Numbered from the stretch's first letter, positions 27,738 to 37,477 are shown. The stretch is 64,000 bases of DNA from Desulfobacca acetoxidans DSM 11109 (GCF_000195295.1 NC_015388.1:372001-436000), one strand, 5' to 3'. Program-made: numbers and translations. Notes: a model not told the origin generated them from the sequence alone.

Positions 27738-28736
27738 ATGAGCCTGATCCTAACCGGAGCTGATATTTTACAGGTTTTGGATATTGACTTAGCCCTGCAA
27801 ACCGCGGCGCAAGCCTTCCTGGCGTATGGCGAGGGGCGGGTCAATATGCCCCCCAAAGTCTACCTGCGGGTTCGCAAAGGGGACTTTCGAGCCATGTACG
27901 GTGCCATCACCCTAAATGATGAAGAAGTTTGCGGCCTCAAATGGGTCAATGTCCATCCTGACAATCCGCAACGCGGCCTACCCACGGTAATGGCCAAGAT
28001 CGTTCTCAATGATCCCGAGAGCGCCCTGGAGCTTGCCGACATGGATGGGACCTATATTACCAATTACCGGACCGGCGCCGCTGGGGGATTGGCCGCCAAG
28101 TATTTATCGCGTCCGGAATCCTCTTCCCTGGCTTTGATCGGGGCCGGCGTTCAGGCCCGGATGCAGATTGCCGCAGTCATGAAAGTGCGCCCCATCCGCC
28201 AGGTTGCCATCTACAATCGCACCCCGGCCCGAGCCCAGGTCCTGATGGAAGACCTTGCCTCTCGATTTGATGTCCAGGTTATGGTTGCTGAAAATCCTCA
28301 GGAAGCAGTGCAGGACAAGGACATTGTGGTTACCGCCACTGCCAGCACTACCCCCCTGGTTCGACGGGAATGGATCAGTCCTGGAACCCACATCAACGCT
28401 ATCGGTGCCGACGCAGCCGGCAAACAAGAGCTCGATCCGGCGATCCTCACAGAAGCCAAAATCTTTGTCGACGACCTGACTCAGGCGCAGCACTCCGGAG
28501 AGATCAATCTCGCCCTGATGCAAGGACTTATTCGCCCCGAGCAGATAGCTGCAGCGCTGGGGCAGGTGGTAGCCGGGAAGAAACCGGGACGGGAAAATTC
28601 TCAGGAGATTACTGTATTTGACTCCACCGGACTGATCATTCAAGATCTGGCCTTAGGAAGAGCAGTCCTGCAACGGGCCAAAGAGCGGGGGTTGGGTGAA
28701 TACAAGGAATTTATCCCCGGATTGCCGCCAAAATGA
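27738..28736 (+). CDS. ornithine cyclodeaminase / alanine dehydrogenase family enzyme
   Basis: A 332-residue NAD(P)-binding enzyme of the ornithine cyclodeaminase/mu-crystallin family. The substrate-binding half has MPPKVYLRV and GLKWVNVHPDNPQRGLPTV; GTYITNYRTGAAGGLAAKYL follows near residue 105. The Rossmann fold shows ALIGAGVQARMQIAA near residue 135. VTATASTTPLV and INAIGADAAGKQELDP follow. Whether it acts as alanine dehydrogenase (as the archaeal member does) or as ornithine cyclodeaminase cannot be told from the sequence. A 95-base gap precedes it. Confidence 0.9.
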   Translation: MSLILTGADILQVLDIDLALQTAAQAFLAYGEGRVNMPPKVYLRVRKGDFRAMYGAITLNDEEVCGLKWVNVHPDNPQRGLPTVMAKIVLNDPESALELADMDGTYITNYRTGAAGGLAAKYLSRPESSSLALIGAGVQARMQIAAVMKVRPIRQVAIYNRTPARAQVLMEDLASRFDVQVMVAENPQEAVQDKDIVVTATASTTPLVRREWISPGTHINAIGADAAGKQELDPAILTEAKIFVDDLTQAQHSGEINLALMQGLIRPEQIAAALGQVVAGKKPGRENSQEITVFDSTGLIIQDLALGRAVLQRAKERGLGEYKEFIPGLPPK

Positions 28737-28745
28737 GGACTGCGG

Positions 28746-28961
28746 TCACTTATTGTTTTTGGAACGCCGGCTGTTGGCGCAGCGCTGACAGAGGTAACCC
28801 CGAGGGGTGATCTGATGAAGCCCCTCCACCACGACAGCCCCGCACTCCTGGCAGATTCCCAATATCTTTGGTATATCCCGGCCCCCGAGATGGCTGCGAG
28901 CAACGATCGCCTTTTCACGGGCTCGCCATCGGGACCAAATTTTTCGCCACCACGACAGCAT
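28746..28961 (-). CDS. small zinc-ribbon protein of unknown function
   Basis: A 71-residue basic protein. Two Cys pairs, CQEC near residue 37 and CQRC near residue 58, fit a treble-clef or zinc-ribbon fold (ICQECGAVVVEGLHQITPRG in between). The N terminus is Trp/Arg-rich. It is convergent with the gene before it, ten bases apart. It loosely resembles DksA/TraR-type short zinc proteins, but too little remains for a firm call. Confidence 0.6.
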   Translation of the reverse strand: MLSWWRKIWSRWRAREKAIVARSHLGGRDIPKILGICQECGAVVVEGLHQITPRGYLCQRCANSRRSKNNK

Positions 28962-29132
28962 ATTGTGAGTATTATCTAATTATGTACGGGATGCAAGCCC
29001 TTAAGATTGCAGAGACAACAAATTGTTGGCGTTTAACAACCAGCTTTCTGGACAACTAACTGAAGGCCGTATTTCGGTAGCCCGTCCTAACGATTGCACC
29101 CAGGGCACAGCGCCTGCTCAAAAGGAGACCAC

Positions 29133-30599
29133 ATGAGACAACACCACATGCACAAGCCTGATCATAGCCATAAAGAGAAAATAGATTACGCCAAGATGGC
29201 CATAACCTTAGACCATAATTTCTCTATGGCGGAATTTGTCGGACCTGAAAATGGCTTGCAGGAAAAAGACTTGGAAAACCTGACGCCTCGGTTGGAAGAG
29301 ATCGATCAACAGATCAAGACCTGGCGGCAAGAGGGCACTATAGGTTTCTTCGACCTGCCCTACCAGGAAGAAACGGCCAAAAAGATTAATAAGCTGGCCA
29401 AGAAATTAAAGGAATGGTGCTGGGATCTGTTGGTTTTGGGCATAGGCGGATCTGCTCTCGGAGCCAAGGCCCTGCATCAGGCGCTGTGCCATCCGTCGCA
29501 TAATTTATTTCCCCCTGCCCGCCGAAGTTACCACTCCCGCCTTTTCGTCGCCGACAACATTGATCCTGACTACCTCTACGGCATATTAGATGCTGTCGAG
29601 TTGCGGCGGACAGTAGTTAATGTTATATCCAAATCTGGCAGCACGGCCGAAACGATAGCCCAATTCTTGTTTGTTTATAGCCTATTAAAAGGACGCCTGG
29701 GGGCTGACAAGGTTCGGGACCGGATCGTCTTGACTACTGATCCGGAAAAAGGCATGTTGCGCCACTTGGTTCAGAATGAAGGCTTCCCAAGTCTCTCTGT
29801 GCCGCCCAATGTTGGCGGCAGGTTTTCGGTACTTGCCGCCGTCGGTCTCTTCCCGGCGGCAATGGTGGGCGTCGATATCGAAGAATTATTAGAGGGAGCC
29901 AGGTTCATGGATCAACGCCTGCGGTCGGCCTCCATATCTCAGAATCTGGCTTATCGTTTGGCAGCCTGCTACTATCTCTTCCTAAGCCAAAAGGCTCGGC
30001 CGATCCAGGTGATTATGCCGTATGCCGCCGGTCTCACCGGCATAGCAGATTGGTTCTGCCAACTCTGGGGAGAAAGCTTGGGGAAAAAATATGCTCTCGA
30101 CGGCAGCATTGTCCACGTCGGTCCAACGCCGGTGCGGGCCGTGGGTGTTACCGATCAGCACTCCCAGCTACAGCTTTATATGGAAGGACCACCAGATAAA
30201 ATCATCACTTTTTTAGAGGTAGACAAATTTCAACACACTTTGGCAATCCCTCGTTTGTATCCCGAGATGGAAGGCATGCATTACTTAGGAGGCCATTCTT
30301 TTGCCGAGCTGCTGCAGGCCGAAAAGAAGGCGACGGCCTTTAATCTGATAAAGGCGGGCCGGCCTAATCTGACGCTGCATCTTCCCGAGATCAACCCTTT
30401 CACTCTTGGACAATTAATCTACCTCTTTGAGGTGACCGTAGTCGTTCTGGGAAGACTTTTGAATATCAATCCCTTCGACCAGCCCGGGGTTGAGGGTGGC
30501 AAACAGACAACCTACGGTCTTATGGGGCGGCAGGGCTTTGAATCTCAACGCCAGGAAGTGGAAAACGCCCCTCCGGTTTTAGATAAGTATGTTCTCTAA
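29133..30599 (+). CDS. pgi: glucose-6-phosphate isomerase
   Basis: Interconverts glucose-6-phosphate and fructose-6-phosphate. The 488-residue protein carries the family sequence LVLGIGGSALGAKAL near residue 100, VISKSGSTAETIAQFLF near residue 165, GGRFSVLAAVGLFPAAMVG near residue 225, and, near the end, NPFDQPGVEGGK. The ATG at 29133 has AAAGGAGA upstream; the frame extends back to a TTG at 29094 without support. The N terminus is unusually His-rich (MRQHHMHKPDHSHKEK), which may only be a disordered tail. It is followed by a sensor kinase gene 32 bases later. Confidence 0.95.
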   Translation: MRQHHMHKPDHSHKEKIDYAKMAITLDHNFSMAEFVGPENGLQEKDLENLTPRLEEIDQQIKTWRQEGTIGFFDLPYQEETAKKINKLAKKLKEWCWDLLVLGIGGSALGAKALHQALCHPSHNLFPPARRSYHSRLFVADNIDPDYLYGILDAVELRRTVVNVISKSGSTAETIAQFLFVYSLLKGRLGADKVRDRIVLTTDPEKGMLRHLVQNEGFPSLSVPPNVGGRFSVLAAVGLFPAAMVGVDIEELLEGARFMDQRLRSASISQNLAYRLAACYYLFLSQKARPIQVIMPYAAGLTGIADWFCQLWGESLGKKYALDGSIVHVGPTPVRAVGVTDQHSQLQLYMEGPPDKIITFLEVDKFQHTLAIPRLYPEMEGMHYLGGHSFAELLQAEKKATAFNLIKAGRPNLTLHLPEINPFTLGQLIYLFEVTVVVLGRLLNINPFDQPGVEGGKQTTYGLMGRQGFESQRQEVENAPPVLDKYVL

Positions 30600-30631
30600 A
30601 AGTGCATACCTTCATTTCAGGGCGGGAAACA

Positions 30632-32092
30632 ATGTTCCGACGCCTTAAGATCGCCTGGCGGCCGGCCCAGAAAGACCTGGAAACCTTCCGGTTGGTAAAA
30701 TTTTTTACCCTGACCGGCTTTGTAGTCATCGTGGTCTTCACCGTGCTGCTCACCCTGCTGGTGGCCGATCGTTTGCAGCAGATGGCCCTGAAGAAGAGCG
30801 AGGATTATGCCTCACTATTGGCTGCCAATCTTAATCATCAGGTTTTCCAGCAATTCGTTTTGCCGGCAGCAATCCGTTTTCAGGGTCGCATCCAAATCAG
30901 CGATCCGGAGCAATACGAATTGCTGGATACCGTAGTGCGCAATACTATCCATGGTTTTCATGTCCAGCAGGTAAACATCTATGACCAGAGGGGGGATTTG
31001 GCTTATAGCACCGATTCCATCGAGTTGGGCAAAAATTATCTGACGGTACCGGAGGTAAAACAGTCGCTCGATCATGGTGATAGCAATATCCGTCTAGTTG
31101 TTCCCAAAAATATTCTCGTCAGCATGCTTCTCGGCTCCAAGCAGGATAAATATCTCAAGACGTTCAACCCCCTGCGCCTGGAAAGCGTGGAGATCAAGCT
31201 GACCCGAGAATTGGGGCCGGTAATCGGGGTGTTTGAAATCACCCAGGATATTTCTCTGGATATGGCGGAAATCGGCAAATTTCAATTAATGCTGATCGCC
31301 ACCCTGATCGTGCTTATGGGTCTGCTCTTCATGGTGCTCCGCCAGATTGTGAAAAAAGCCGAGTCCATTTTAGAACGGCGGCAGGAGGAGCGAAAAGAGC
31401 TTCAGGCACAGTTGGAACTGGCAGAACGATTGGCCGCCTTAGGGGAGATGGTCGCCGGGGTAGCGCATGAAATCCGTAATCCCTTGGGGATAATCAGCTC
31501 TACGGCGGAACTGCTGCGGAAAAGGCTGGAGGCCAACCCCAGTGACGGGCGGTTGGCTCAGATCATCGAAGAGGAGGTCAACCGCTTAAATCAAACGGTA
31601 ACCGAATTTCTCGATTTTGCCAGACCGCGGGAGCCGAACCTGCAGCCAACCGATATTGAAAGGATACTCGAACGTGGACTGGAATTCCTTCAGCCGGAGA
31701 TTGACCGCAGCCAGATTTCCCTGGAACGACACTACCAGCTCAACGGCCAGGTACTGAAGGCGGATTCGGAACTTCTGTATCGCGCCTTTCTCAACATCTT
31801 CATCAATGCCATTCAGGCCATGCCGCAGGGTGGCCGGCTCATTGTGGCGACAGAACCCGGTCCGCAGAACAAAGGCGCCCGGATAATCATCCAGGACTCT
31901 GGCGAGGGCATCTCCAGCGAAAATGTTAAGAAGATTTTCAACCCCTTTTTCACCACCAAAGACAAGGGCAGCGGTCTGGGTTTGTCCATTGTCAAAGGAA
32001 TCGTGGAGAGCCACCAGGGTCAGATTCACATTGAGAGCAACCTCAACTGCGGAGCCAAAGTAATTATCACGCTGCCCGAGCTGGAGGCCTAA
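30632..32092 (+). CDS. sensor histidine kinase of a sigma-54-type two-component system
   Basis: A 486-residue membrane kinase. Two transmembrane segments (about residues 20-42 and 216-236) flank a periplasmic sensor of some 170 residues that resembles a PAS/dCache-type fold. The kinase core has the phospho-acceptor His in GVAHEIRNPLG (about residue 279), the N box NIFINAIQAM, DSGEGIS, and FNPFFTTKDKGSGLGLSIVK, as in NtrB/ZraS-type kinases. I chose the ATG at 30632; a GTG at 30602 is possible. The next gene is the matching response regulator. The signal is unknown. Confidence 0.92.
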   Translation: MFRRLKIAWRPAQKDLETFRLVKFFTLTGFVVIVVFTVLLTLLVADRLQQMALKKSEDYASLLAANLNHQVFQQFVLPAAIRFQGRIQISDPEQYELLDTVVRNTIHGFHVQQVNIYDQRGDLAYSTDSIELGKNYLTVPEVKQSLDHGDSNIRLVVPKNILVSMLLGSKQDKYLKTFNPLRLESVEIKLTRELGPVIGVFEITQDISLDMAEIGKFQLMLIATLIVLMGLLFMVLRQIVKKAESILERRQEERKELQAQLELAERLAALGEMVAGVAHEIRNPLGIISSTAELLRKRLEANPSDGRLAQIIEEEVNRLNQTVTEFLDFARPREPNLQPTDIERILERGLEFLQPEIDRSQISLERHYQLNGQVLKADSELLYRAFLNIFINAIQAMPQGGRLIVATEPGPQNKGARIIIQDSGEGISSENVKKIFNPFFTTKDKGSGLGLSIVKGIVESHQGQIHIESNLNCGAKVIITLPELEA

Positions 32093-32136
32093 GAAGGAGT
32101 TACCCCTGCCGCCAGGAGTAGCAGGCTAACCGAAAT

Positions 32137-32150
32137 TTATGTATACATAA
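32137..32150. promoter_or_regulatory. perfect 14-bp palindrome just before the response regulator
   Basis: TTATGTATACATAA is fully self-complementary and ends six bases before the start codon at 32157. A protein bound here could block ribosome or polymerase access, so autoregulation is possible. A related sequence (TATGTATACTACATAA) lies upstream of nifH at 56343-56358. Confidence 0.4.
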
Positions 32151-32156
32151 CTTATT

Positions 32157-33524
32157 ATGGACACAATCTTAGTTGTTGACGACGAAAAAAATTACCTGTT
32201 GGTCATGGAGACCCTGTTGGCCGGAGCCGGATATGAAGTCTTCACCGCTGACAGCGGCGAGACTGCCCTGGAACTGACCCGGCGCAATGACCTGGATTTA
32301 GTCGTTACTGATATGAAGATGCCCCGCATGAGCGGTATTGAGCTTCTCGAACAGCTCAAGCAGGTATATCCCGACCTGCCCGTCATCATGATGACCGCCT
32401 ATGGCACCGTCGAAAAGGCGGTGGAGGCCATGAAGAAGGGCGCATTTGATTACATCTTGAAACCTTTTAAGAACGAAGAGATCTTATTAACCATCGCCAA
32501 GGCCCTGGAGCTGCGCCACCTCTTAACGGAAAACCGCCGACTCCGACACGATCTGGAGCAACGCCATCGTTTTGATAATATTGTGGGCAACAGTAAGGCC
32601 ATGCAGAGTATCTTTGCGGTGGTGGAAAAAGTAGCCCAGACCCGGGCCACGGTGCTTATTTCCGGGGAGAGCGGTACCGGCAAAGAACTGATCGCCCGGG
32701 CCATCCATCACCGCAGTCCGAGGAATCAGGGTCCCTTTATCTCCGTCAACTGCGGAGCATTGACGGAAACCCTGCTCGAGAGCGAACTCTTCGGCCATGA
32801 AAAAGGAGCCTTCACCCATGCCGTAGCTATGCGTAAAGGCCGCTTCGAGCTGGCCGAAGGCGGCACCCTTTTCTTGGATGAAGTTGCTGAAATGTCTCCT
32901 GGTTTGCAGGTGAAACTGCTGCGCGTGCTGCAGGAGATGGAGTTCGAACGGGTAGGCGGCAGCCGCACCATCCGGGTTGATGTCAGGGTCGTGGCGGCCT
33001 CCAACCGCGACCTGAAGACCGAAGTGGGAGCAGGTAATTTTCGGGAAGACCTCTTTTATCGGCTTAATGTCGTCCACCTGGCCATTCCACCTCTGCGCCA
33101 GCGCACCGATGATATTCCGCTTCTCGTGACACATTTCATGCAAAAATTTGCCCGGGTAAACAACAGAGGCGATATCCGGCTGGACCCCGAAGTAATGAAG
33201 ATCCTGTTGCGCTATCCTTGGCCAGGAAACGTCCGGGAATTGGAAAATGTGATAGAGCGGGCTGTGATTCTTTGCAGCGGCGATACCATCACTATTGCAG
33301 ATTTGCCCCCCAACGTCGCCGAAGCCCCGGAAACCGAGTTTAATATTGACCTGTTAGTGCCCCAGCACATTCCTCTTCCTGAAGCTCTTGATACAATTGA
33401 ACAATTAATGATCCGGCGAGCTCTCAACCAGTCCGGCTACGTGCAGGTGCGGGCGGCGGAGTTATTGGGCATTACAAAAAGCCTCCTGCAGTACAAGTTG
33501 AAAAAATACCAGATAACCAATTGA
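32157..33524 (+). CDS. NtrC-family sigma-54-dependent response regulator
   Basis: A 455-residue regulator with three domains. The receiver (1-120) has the phospho-acceptor Asp at residue 52 (VVTDMKMPRMSG). The AAA+ domain (about 140-375) has Walker A GESGTGKE near residue 168, the sigma-54 contact loop as GAFTHA near residue 217 (the usual form is GAFTGA), Walker B GGTLFLDEVAEM, and WPGNVRELENVIERAVIL. The C-terminal Fis-type helix-turn-helix is VRAAELLGITKSLLQYKLKK. It should activate sigma-54 promoters in response to the kinase encoded 65 bases upstream. Target genes are unknown; the nifH promoter in this window is of the sigma-54 class. Confidence 0.93.
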   Translation: MDTILVVDDEKNYLLVMETLLAGAGYEVFTADSGETALELTRRNDLDLVVTDMKMPRMSGIELLEQLKQVYPDLPVIMMTAYGTVEKAVEAMKKGAFDYILKPFKNEEILLTIAKALELRHLLTENRRLRHDLEQRHRFDNIVGNSKAMQSIFAVVEKVAQTRATVLISGESGTGKELIARAIHHRSPRNQGPFISVNCGALTETLLESELFGHEKGAFTHAVAMRKGRFELAEGGTLFLDEVAEMSPGLQVKLLRVLQEMEFERVGGSRTIRVDVRVVAASNRDLKTEVGAGNFREDLFYRLNVVHLAIPPLRQRTDDIPLLVTHFMQKFARVNNRGDIRLDPEVMKILLRYPWPGNVRELENVIERAVILCSGDTITIADLPPNVAEAPETEFNIDLLVPQHIPLPEALDTIEQLMIRRALNQSGYVQVRAAELLGITKSLLQYKLKKYQITN

Positions 33525-33699
33525 CGGAGAGGTGGTCATTGATCAATAGCGAGTGTTCGGAATTACCTCAAAACCCCATAATAGCAGGCACAGTATTTCA
33601 AGACCGGGCTTTTATAGGTATTTCTGTTGTCCTGGACGACTATTGGGTGGCGACCTCAAAGGCTCACAACAAGGCCTTGAAAATGAATGGGAGTGCTTG

Positions 33700-35190
33700 G
33701 TGAAACTGAAAGATTTTCCGGAAGACCTCCAGCCCCATCTACTTCCCCGCCCCCGGGGCAGGATGGTATACCGTTGTCTGGATTGCGGCGCCGAATTCGG
33801 CATTGACCACCTGTTTTATACCTGTCCAAAGTGCCAGGGCCTTTTCTTACTGGTAGATTTAGACGAGGAACAGCTCAAAGAGCATTCGGGAGCCTTCTGG
33901 CGCCGGCTCTTCGACTACCGGCGGATGCTCCATGACCCGGCGGTGCAGGGCGCCTTCTGCTTCCATGAACTGATAGCCCCAGTCATTCCTGCCGAAGATA
34001 TCGTCTATCTGGGGGAATGCCATACCCCCCAGGTGCAGGCCAACTCCCGACTTCAGGAAGAAGTGGGGATGACCGTTTATTTCAAGAACGATGGCCAGAA
34101 TCCCAGTGCTTCTTTTAAAGACCGGGGCATGGCTGCGGCCTTGAGCTACCTCAATTACCTGATCCGCACCCAAAACCTTACAGGAGTATTGGCCATCTGC
34201 GCCTCTACCGGAGACACTTCGGCAGCCGCAGCCCTATACGCCGCTTATTTAGGAGACAAAGTAACCTCAGCAGTGATTCTGCCCTACGGCAAGGTGACAC
34301 CCCAGCAGCTCTCTCAGCCTCTCGGGGCCGGGGCCCGGGTCTTAGAAATTCCCGGCGTCTTCGATGATTGCATGCGGGTTGTGGAGGCTTTGTCCGAACA
34401 CTACCATGTAGCCTTGCTCAACTCCAAAAACAGTTGGCGCATCCGGGGACAGGAATCATACGCCTATGAAATAGCGCAATGGTTCGACTATGATCTGGCC
34501 CACAAGGTTATCGTAGTCCCTATCGGCAACGCCGGCAACATTACCGCCGTCCTGGAGGGACTGCTCCGGTTTCACGACCTGCAGATAATTGCAGAACTCC
34601 CCAAGGTCATTGGGGTGCAGTCGCAGCACGCCAACCCGGTGTTTACCTATTACCTGGAGAGCAATCCCGCGAGACGCGTCTTTACACCCGTGGTGGTGCA
34701 GCCCAGCGTCGCCCAGGCGGCCATGATCGGCCGACCGGTGTCCATGCCCCGAGTTATCCGTCTGGCCGCGGAATATACCCGGAGGGCAGGTGAAGGAAGT
34801 TTTGCCGTGGTGGAGGTAACCGAGCAGGAAATCATGGACGCCATGCTGCTAGCCAACCGCAACGGCCATATCGCCTGCACCCAGGGGGGGGAATCCCTAG
34901 CCGGACTGCAGATGGCGCTTAAGACCGGACTGGTGAAGAAAAACGAAGTGGCCGTGGTAGACGCCACGGCGCACCATTTAAAATTCATCGGTTTTCAACA
35001 GATGTACTTCGACAACACCTTTCCGTCGGAGTTCGAGATTATCCCTAAACCGGAATATCAAAACCACCCCCAACTGCTTATTCCCGAATCACCCCCCGGG
35101 GAAAGCCCCTGGTCGGAGGCAGAACAGAGGATATTCACCCAGGACATGGTGCGTCAGGTAGCCGCAGTATTGGGCTTGAAACCCAAGTGA
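33700..35190 (+). CDS. thrC: threonine synthase
   Basis: PLP enzyme that makes threonine from phosphohomoserine; 496 residues. It has an N-terminal zinc-ribbon-like segment (YRCLDCGAEFGIDHLFYTCP and then KC), the PLP-lysine motif NPSASFKDRGMAAAL near residue 130, CASTGDTSAAAALYAAYLGD near residue 167 and IPIGNAGNITA-like VVPIGNAGNITAVLEGLL near residue 270. The frame is open back to 33553, but the sequence before 33697 has no family similarity, and GGGAG lies before the GTG at 33700. The C-terminal 30 residues are extra acidic/Pro-rich. Function is well supported; the exact start less so. Confidence 0.9.
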   Translation: MKLKDFPEDLQPHLLPRPRGRMVYRCLDCGAEFGIDHLFYTCPKCQGLFLLVDLDEEQLKEHSGAFWRRLFDYRRMLHDPAVQGAFCFHELIAPVIPAEDIVYLGECHTPQVQANSRLQEEVGMTVYFKNDGQNPSASFKDRGMAAALSYLNYLIRTQNLTGVLAICASTGDTSAAAALYAAYLGDKVTSAVILPYGKVTPQQLSQPLGAGARVLEIPGVFDDCMRVVEALSEHYHVALLNSKNSWRIRGQESYAYEIAQWFDYDLAHKVIVVPIGNAGNITAVLEGLLRFHDLQIIAELPKVIGVQSQHANPVFTYYLESNPARRVFTPVVVQPSVAQAAMIGRPVSMPRVIRLAAEYTRRAGEGSFAVVEVTEQEIMDAMLLANRNGHIACTQGGESLAGLQMALKTGLVKKNEVAVVDATAHHLKFIGFQQMYFDNTFPSEFEIIPKPEYQNHPQLLIPESPPGESPWSEAEQRIFTQDMVRQVAAVLGLKPK

Positions 35191-35230
35191 GCTATCGCTA
35201 GCCGGCGTCTAGCCCGAACTGGCGCCATTC

Positions 35231-36952
35231 TCACTCTAGAGTGAGGATACCGGCCTTTTTCAAGGCGGCAACCCCTCCCTGTAAACCCACGGCGTTGTCA
35301 AACCCCTGGGTCTGCAACTGCCTTAAGGCCTCGTAAGAGCGCATGCCGGCATTGCAGATCAAGATGAGACGCTTATCTCTGGGAACCTCTTTGAAACGGT
35401 ATTTCAAAGTCTCTTGGGGGATATTAAGCCAACGTTCTGGGAAGCGGGCCACAAAGGGCGCGGCATTAGCCGCTCCCCTGACATCCAGACAGATGACATC
35501 GTCCCTGGCTTCCTCCAGGAACAGGCGTTGAAACTCCGTTAGGCTGATGGATTGATTGAAACCGGTCACAAGGTTCTCGGCCGTGTTGGCGACGGTGTTA
35601 ACAATGTCCAAGGCCGTGGCATAGGGCGGCGAATAGGCTACCTCCAAATGAGCGAGGTCCTCAAGGTTCCCATGCTGCCCCAGGAGCGCCGCAATGCTGT
35701 TGACGCGGCCTACCACTGCGTCGCCGTTGGGACTGATCCCCTGAGCCCCCAAAAGGCGTCGGGAGCTGCTGTCCACCACCAACTGCAAGTAGATGAGCTC
35801 CTGGGTGGGATAGAAGTGCGCATGATCCTGCTGCACCACCAAAGCCGCCTCAGCCGTCAGACCCTCATTGCGGGCGGTCTCGAGGGTGAGGCCGGTACCC
35901 GCAACGCCGAGATCAAAGACTTTCAGGGTAAAGCTGCCTACGATATCAGGAAAGGTGGCGTAACCCCCGGCGATATTAGTGCCAATAACCCGACCTTGCC
36001 GGTGCGCCAGGGAAGTTTCGGGGAAGTAGATGGTCTTTCCGGTGAGCAGATGAGGATACTCAATGCAGCCCCCGCCAGCATAAATGTCGGGATCTGATGT
36101 CTGCAGCCGCTGATTGACCAACAGCCCCCCATTGGGGGAGGCCAGCAGCCCGGCGGAAACGGCCAATTCTGTCCTGGGTTCCGCCCCTAAGGCGACGATT
36201 ACCAGGTCCGCCGGCAAACGGTGGGTTGAGGTGATCACCTCCAGAGAATGTTCTCCCGGAGCGGCCAGGATTTCCTGGACCGACTCCTCTAAAAAAACCT
36301 GTACTCCCCGACACTGAACCTCATATTGCACCATGCGGGCCAGGGGCACATCCAATAAACCCGGCAATACCTGAGAGCCCGGCTCAACCAACGTGGTCTC
36401 CACGCCCCACAAATCGCTCACCGCTGCAGTCATTTCCAATCCGCGGGGGCTGGCGCCGATGATGACCGCTTTAGCCACTTCTCCTTGAGATATGCGCCTC
36501 TTCACTGCCTCAGCCTGCATCAGCGTGGCAACACTCACCACTCCGGGCAGTTCGGCTCCGGCGACGTTCAGGGGTTTGGGCCGTCGGCCAGTGGCCAAGA
36601 CCAGTTTATCATAGGATAATTTCTCCTCCGCACCAGTCTCTACCTGCCGGACCCGGACCTGCTTGGCCTGACGGTCCAAGGCAAGCGCCTGGGTCCTGGT
36701 TTTGATCCGCACATCTTTGGCATCTTCAAAGAATTCAGGGCTGCGCACCATTTGAAAACTGGCTGTCATCAACCCCTGAAGTTCCCCTACGTCACCTGAG
36801 ATATAATACGGGATCCCGCAGGCGGAATAGGCAATCTCCTCCTGCTGATCAATCACGGTTACGTCCCACTCCGGTTTCAGGCGCTTCAACCGGCAGGCGA
36901 CTTTAGGTCCGAGAACCCCACCGCCGATAATCAGAATCCTTTCGCATGCCAT
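35231..36952 (-). CDS. CoA-disulfide reductase-like flavoprotein with C-terminal rhodanese domain
   Basis: A 573-residue fusion. Residues 1-450 are a pyridine nucleotide-disulfide oxidoreductase of the CoA-disulfide/NADH-oxidase/Npsr branch: FAD fold ILIIGGGVLGPKVACRL, active-site Cys in AYSACGIPYYISG (Cys44), LATGRRPKP, a second fold AVIIGASPRGLEM, and an FAD-binding YAGGGCIEYPHLLTG. Residues about 465-573 are a rhodanese domain with the loop ICNAGMRSYEALRQL holding the sulfur-carrying Cys. Such fusions reduce polysulfide or CoA-persulfide, fitting a sulfur-metabolising anaerobe. The start ATG at 36952 has AGGAGA six bases upstream. A 16-bp palindrome CTCACTCTAGAGTGAG covers its stop (35230-35245). 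Confidence 0.92.
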   Translation of the reverse strand: MACERILIIGGGVLGPKVACRLKRLKPEWDVTVIDQQEEIAYSACGIPYYISGDVGELQGLMTASFQMVRSPEFFEDAKDVRIKTRTQALALDRQAKQVRVRQVETGAEEKLSYDKLVLATGRRPKPLNVAGAELPGVVSVATLMQAEAVKRRISQGEVAKAVIIGASPRGLEMTAAVSDLWGVETTLVEPGSQVLPGLLDVPLARMVQYEVQCRGVQVFLEESVQEILAAPGEHSLEVITSTHRLPADLVIVALGAEPRTELAVSAGLLASPNGGLLVNQRLQTSDPDIYAGGGCIEYPHLLTGKTIYFPETSLAHRQGRVIGTNIAGGYATFPDIVGSFTLKVFDLGVAGTGLTLETARNEGLTAEAALVVQQDHAHFYPTQELIYLQLVVDSSSRRLLGAQGISPNGDAVVGRVNSIAALLGQHGNLEDLAHLEVAYSPPYATALDIVNTVANTAENLVTGFNQSISLTEFQRLFLEEARDDVICLDVRGAANAAPFVARFPERWLNIPQETLKYRFKEVPRDKRLILICNAGMRSYEALRQLQTQGFDNAVGLQGGVAALKKAGILTLE

Positions 36953-37449
36953 AGATTTTCTCCTCATTATGCTGACGGCTTAACGCCTAAAGTTAGAAAA
37001 AACGATTATGCCATTGCTACTCAAACATAAATCATCATGCTAGCGGCAAACCCGGTGTGCCGTCACAGCTTAAAGTAAATACCGGATTCTACCCAGCAGG
37101 GAGCATCTGCATTGGGCGGCAAATTGGTCTTAAACCTTTTATGTTGGCCCGGTTTGGCCGACTTCCACCGAAGGTTCATTGTGTCTCATAGTATACTGAG
37201 AAGCAAGGAAAACCTCTGGCGGCTTTCAACCCTATTAACTTTCTCCTTAACAGGAGGAATTTTAAGGTGATATTGTTGTCGAAGTTTCTTCAAGAGACGC
37301 GTAAGCTTTAGGAGATCGAATAAGCATTTTTTTATCCCTCCAGTTGTTTGGAGCGAATACAAGATTCGCCTCTACGGATGAGCCTGCCGCCGCTGCAGTG
37401 TTGTGAGACGGGAAAGCGTAGCACCATATCTGCGCGAACTAAAAAAAGC
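36953..37449. other. spacer between the CoA-disulfide reductase gene and the feo operon
   Basis: About 500 bases, no convincing gene. An AGGAGG at 37253 precedes a GTG at 37267 with only a 14-codon frame, too short to support. A stretch of T (37327-37333) and several weak inverted repeats are visible. The right end leads into the feo promoter. Confidence 0.5.
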
Positions 37450-37477
37450 TTGACATATGTTTTGTCTTCAATATAAT
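37450..37477 (+). promoter_or_regulatory. sigma-70-type promoter of the feo operon
   Basis: TTGACA at 37450-37455, a 16-base spacer, TATAAT at 37472-37477: close to consensus. It lies 35 bases before the regulator gene and overlaps the candidate operator sequences described at 37478-37493. Confidence 0.82.

Noticed and set aside
37267-37311. 14-codon frame behind AGGAGG before the feo promoter
   Set aside because: Too short and without context to support as a gene.
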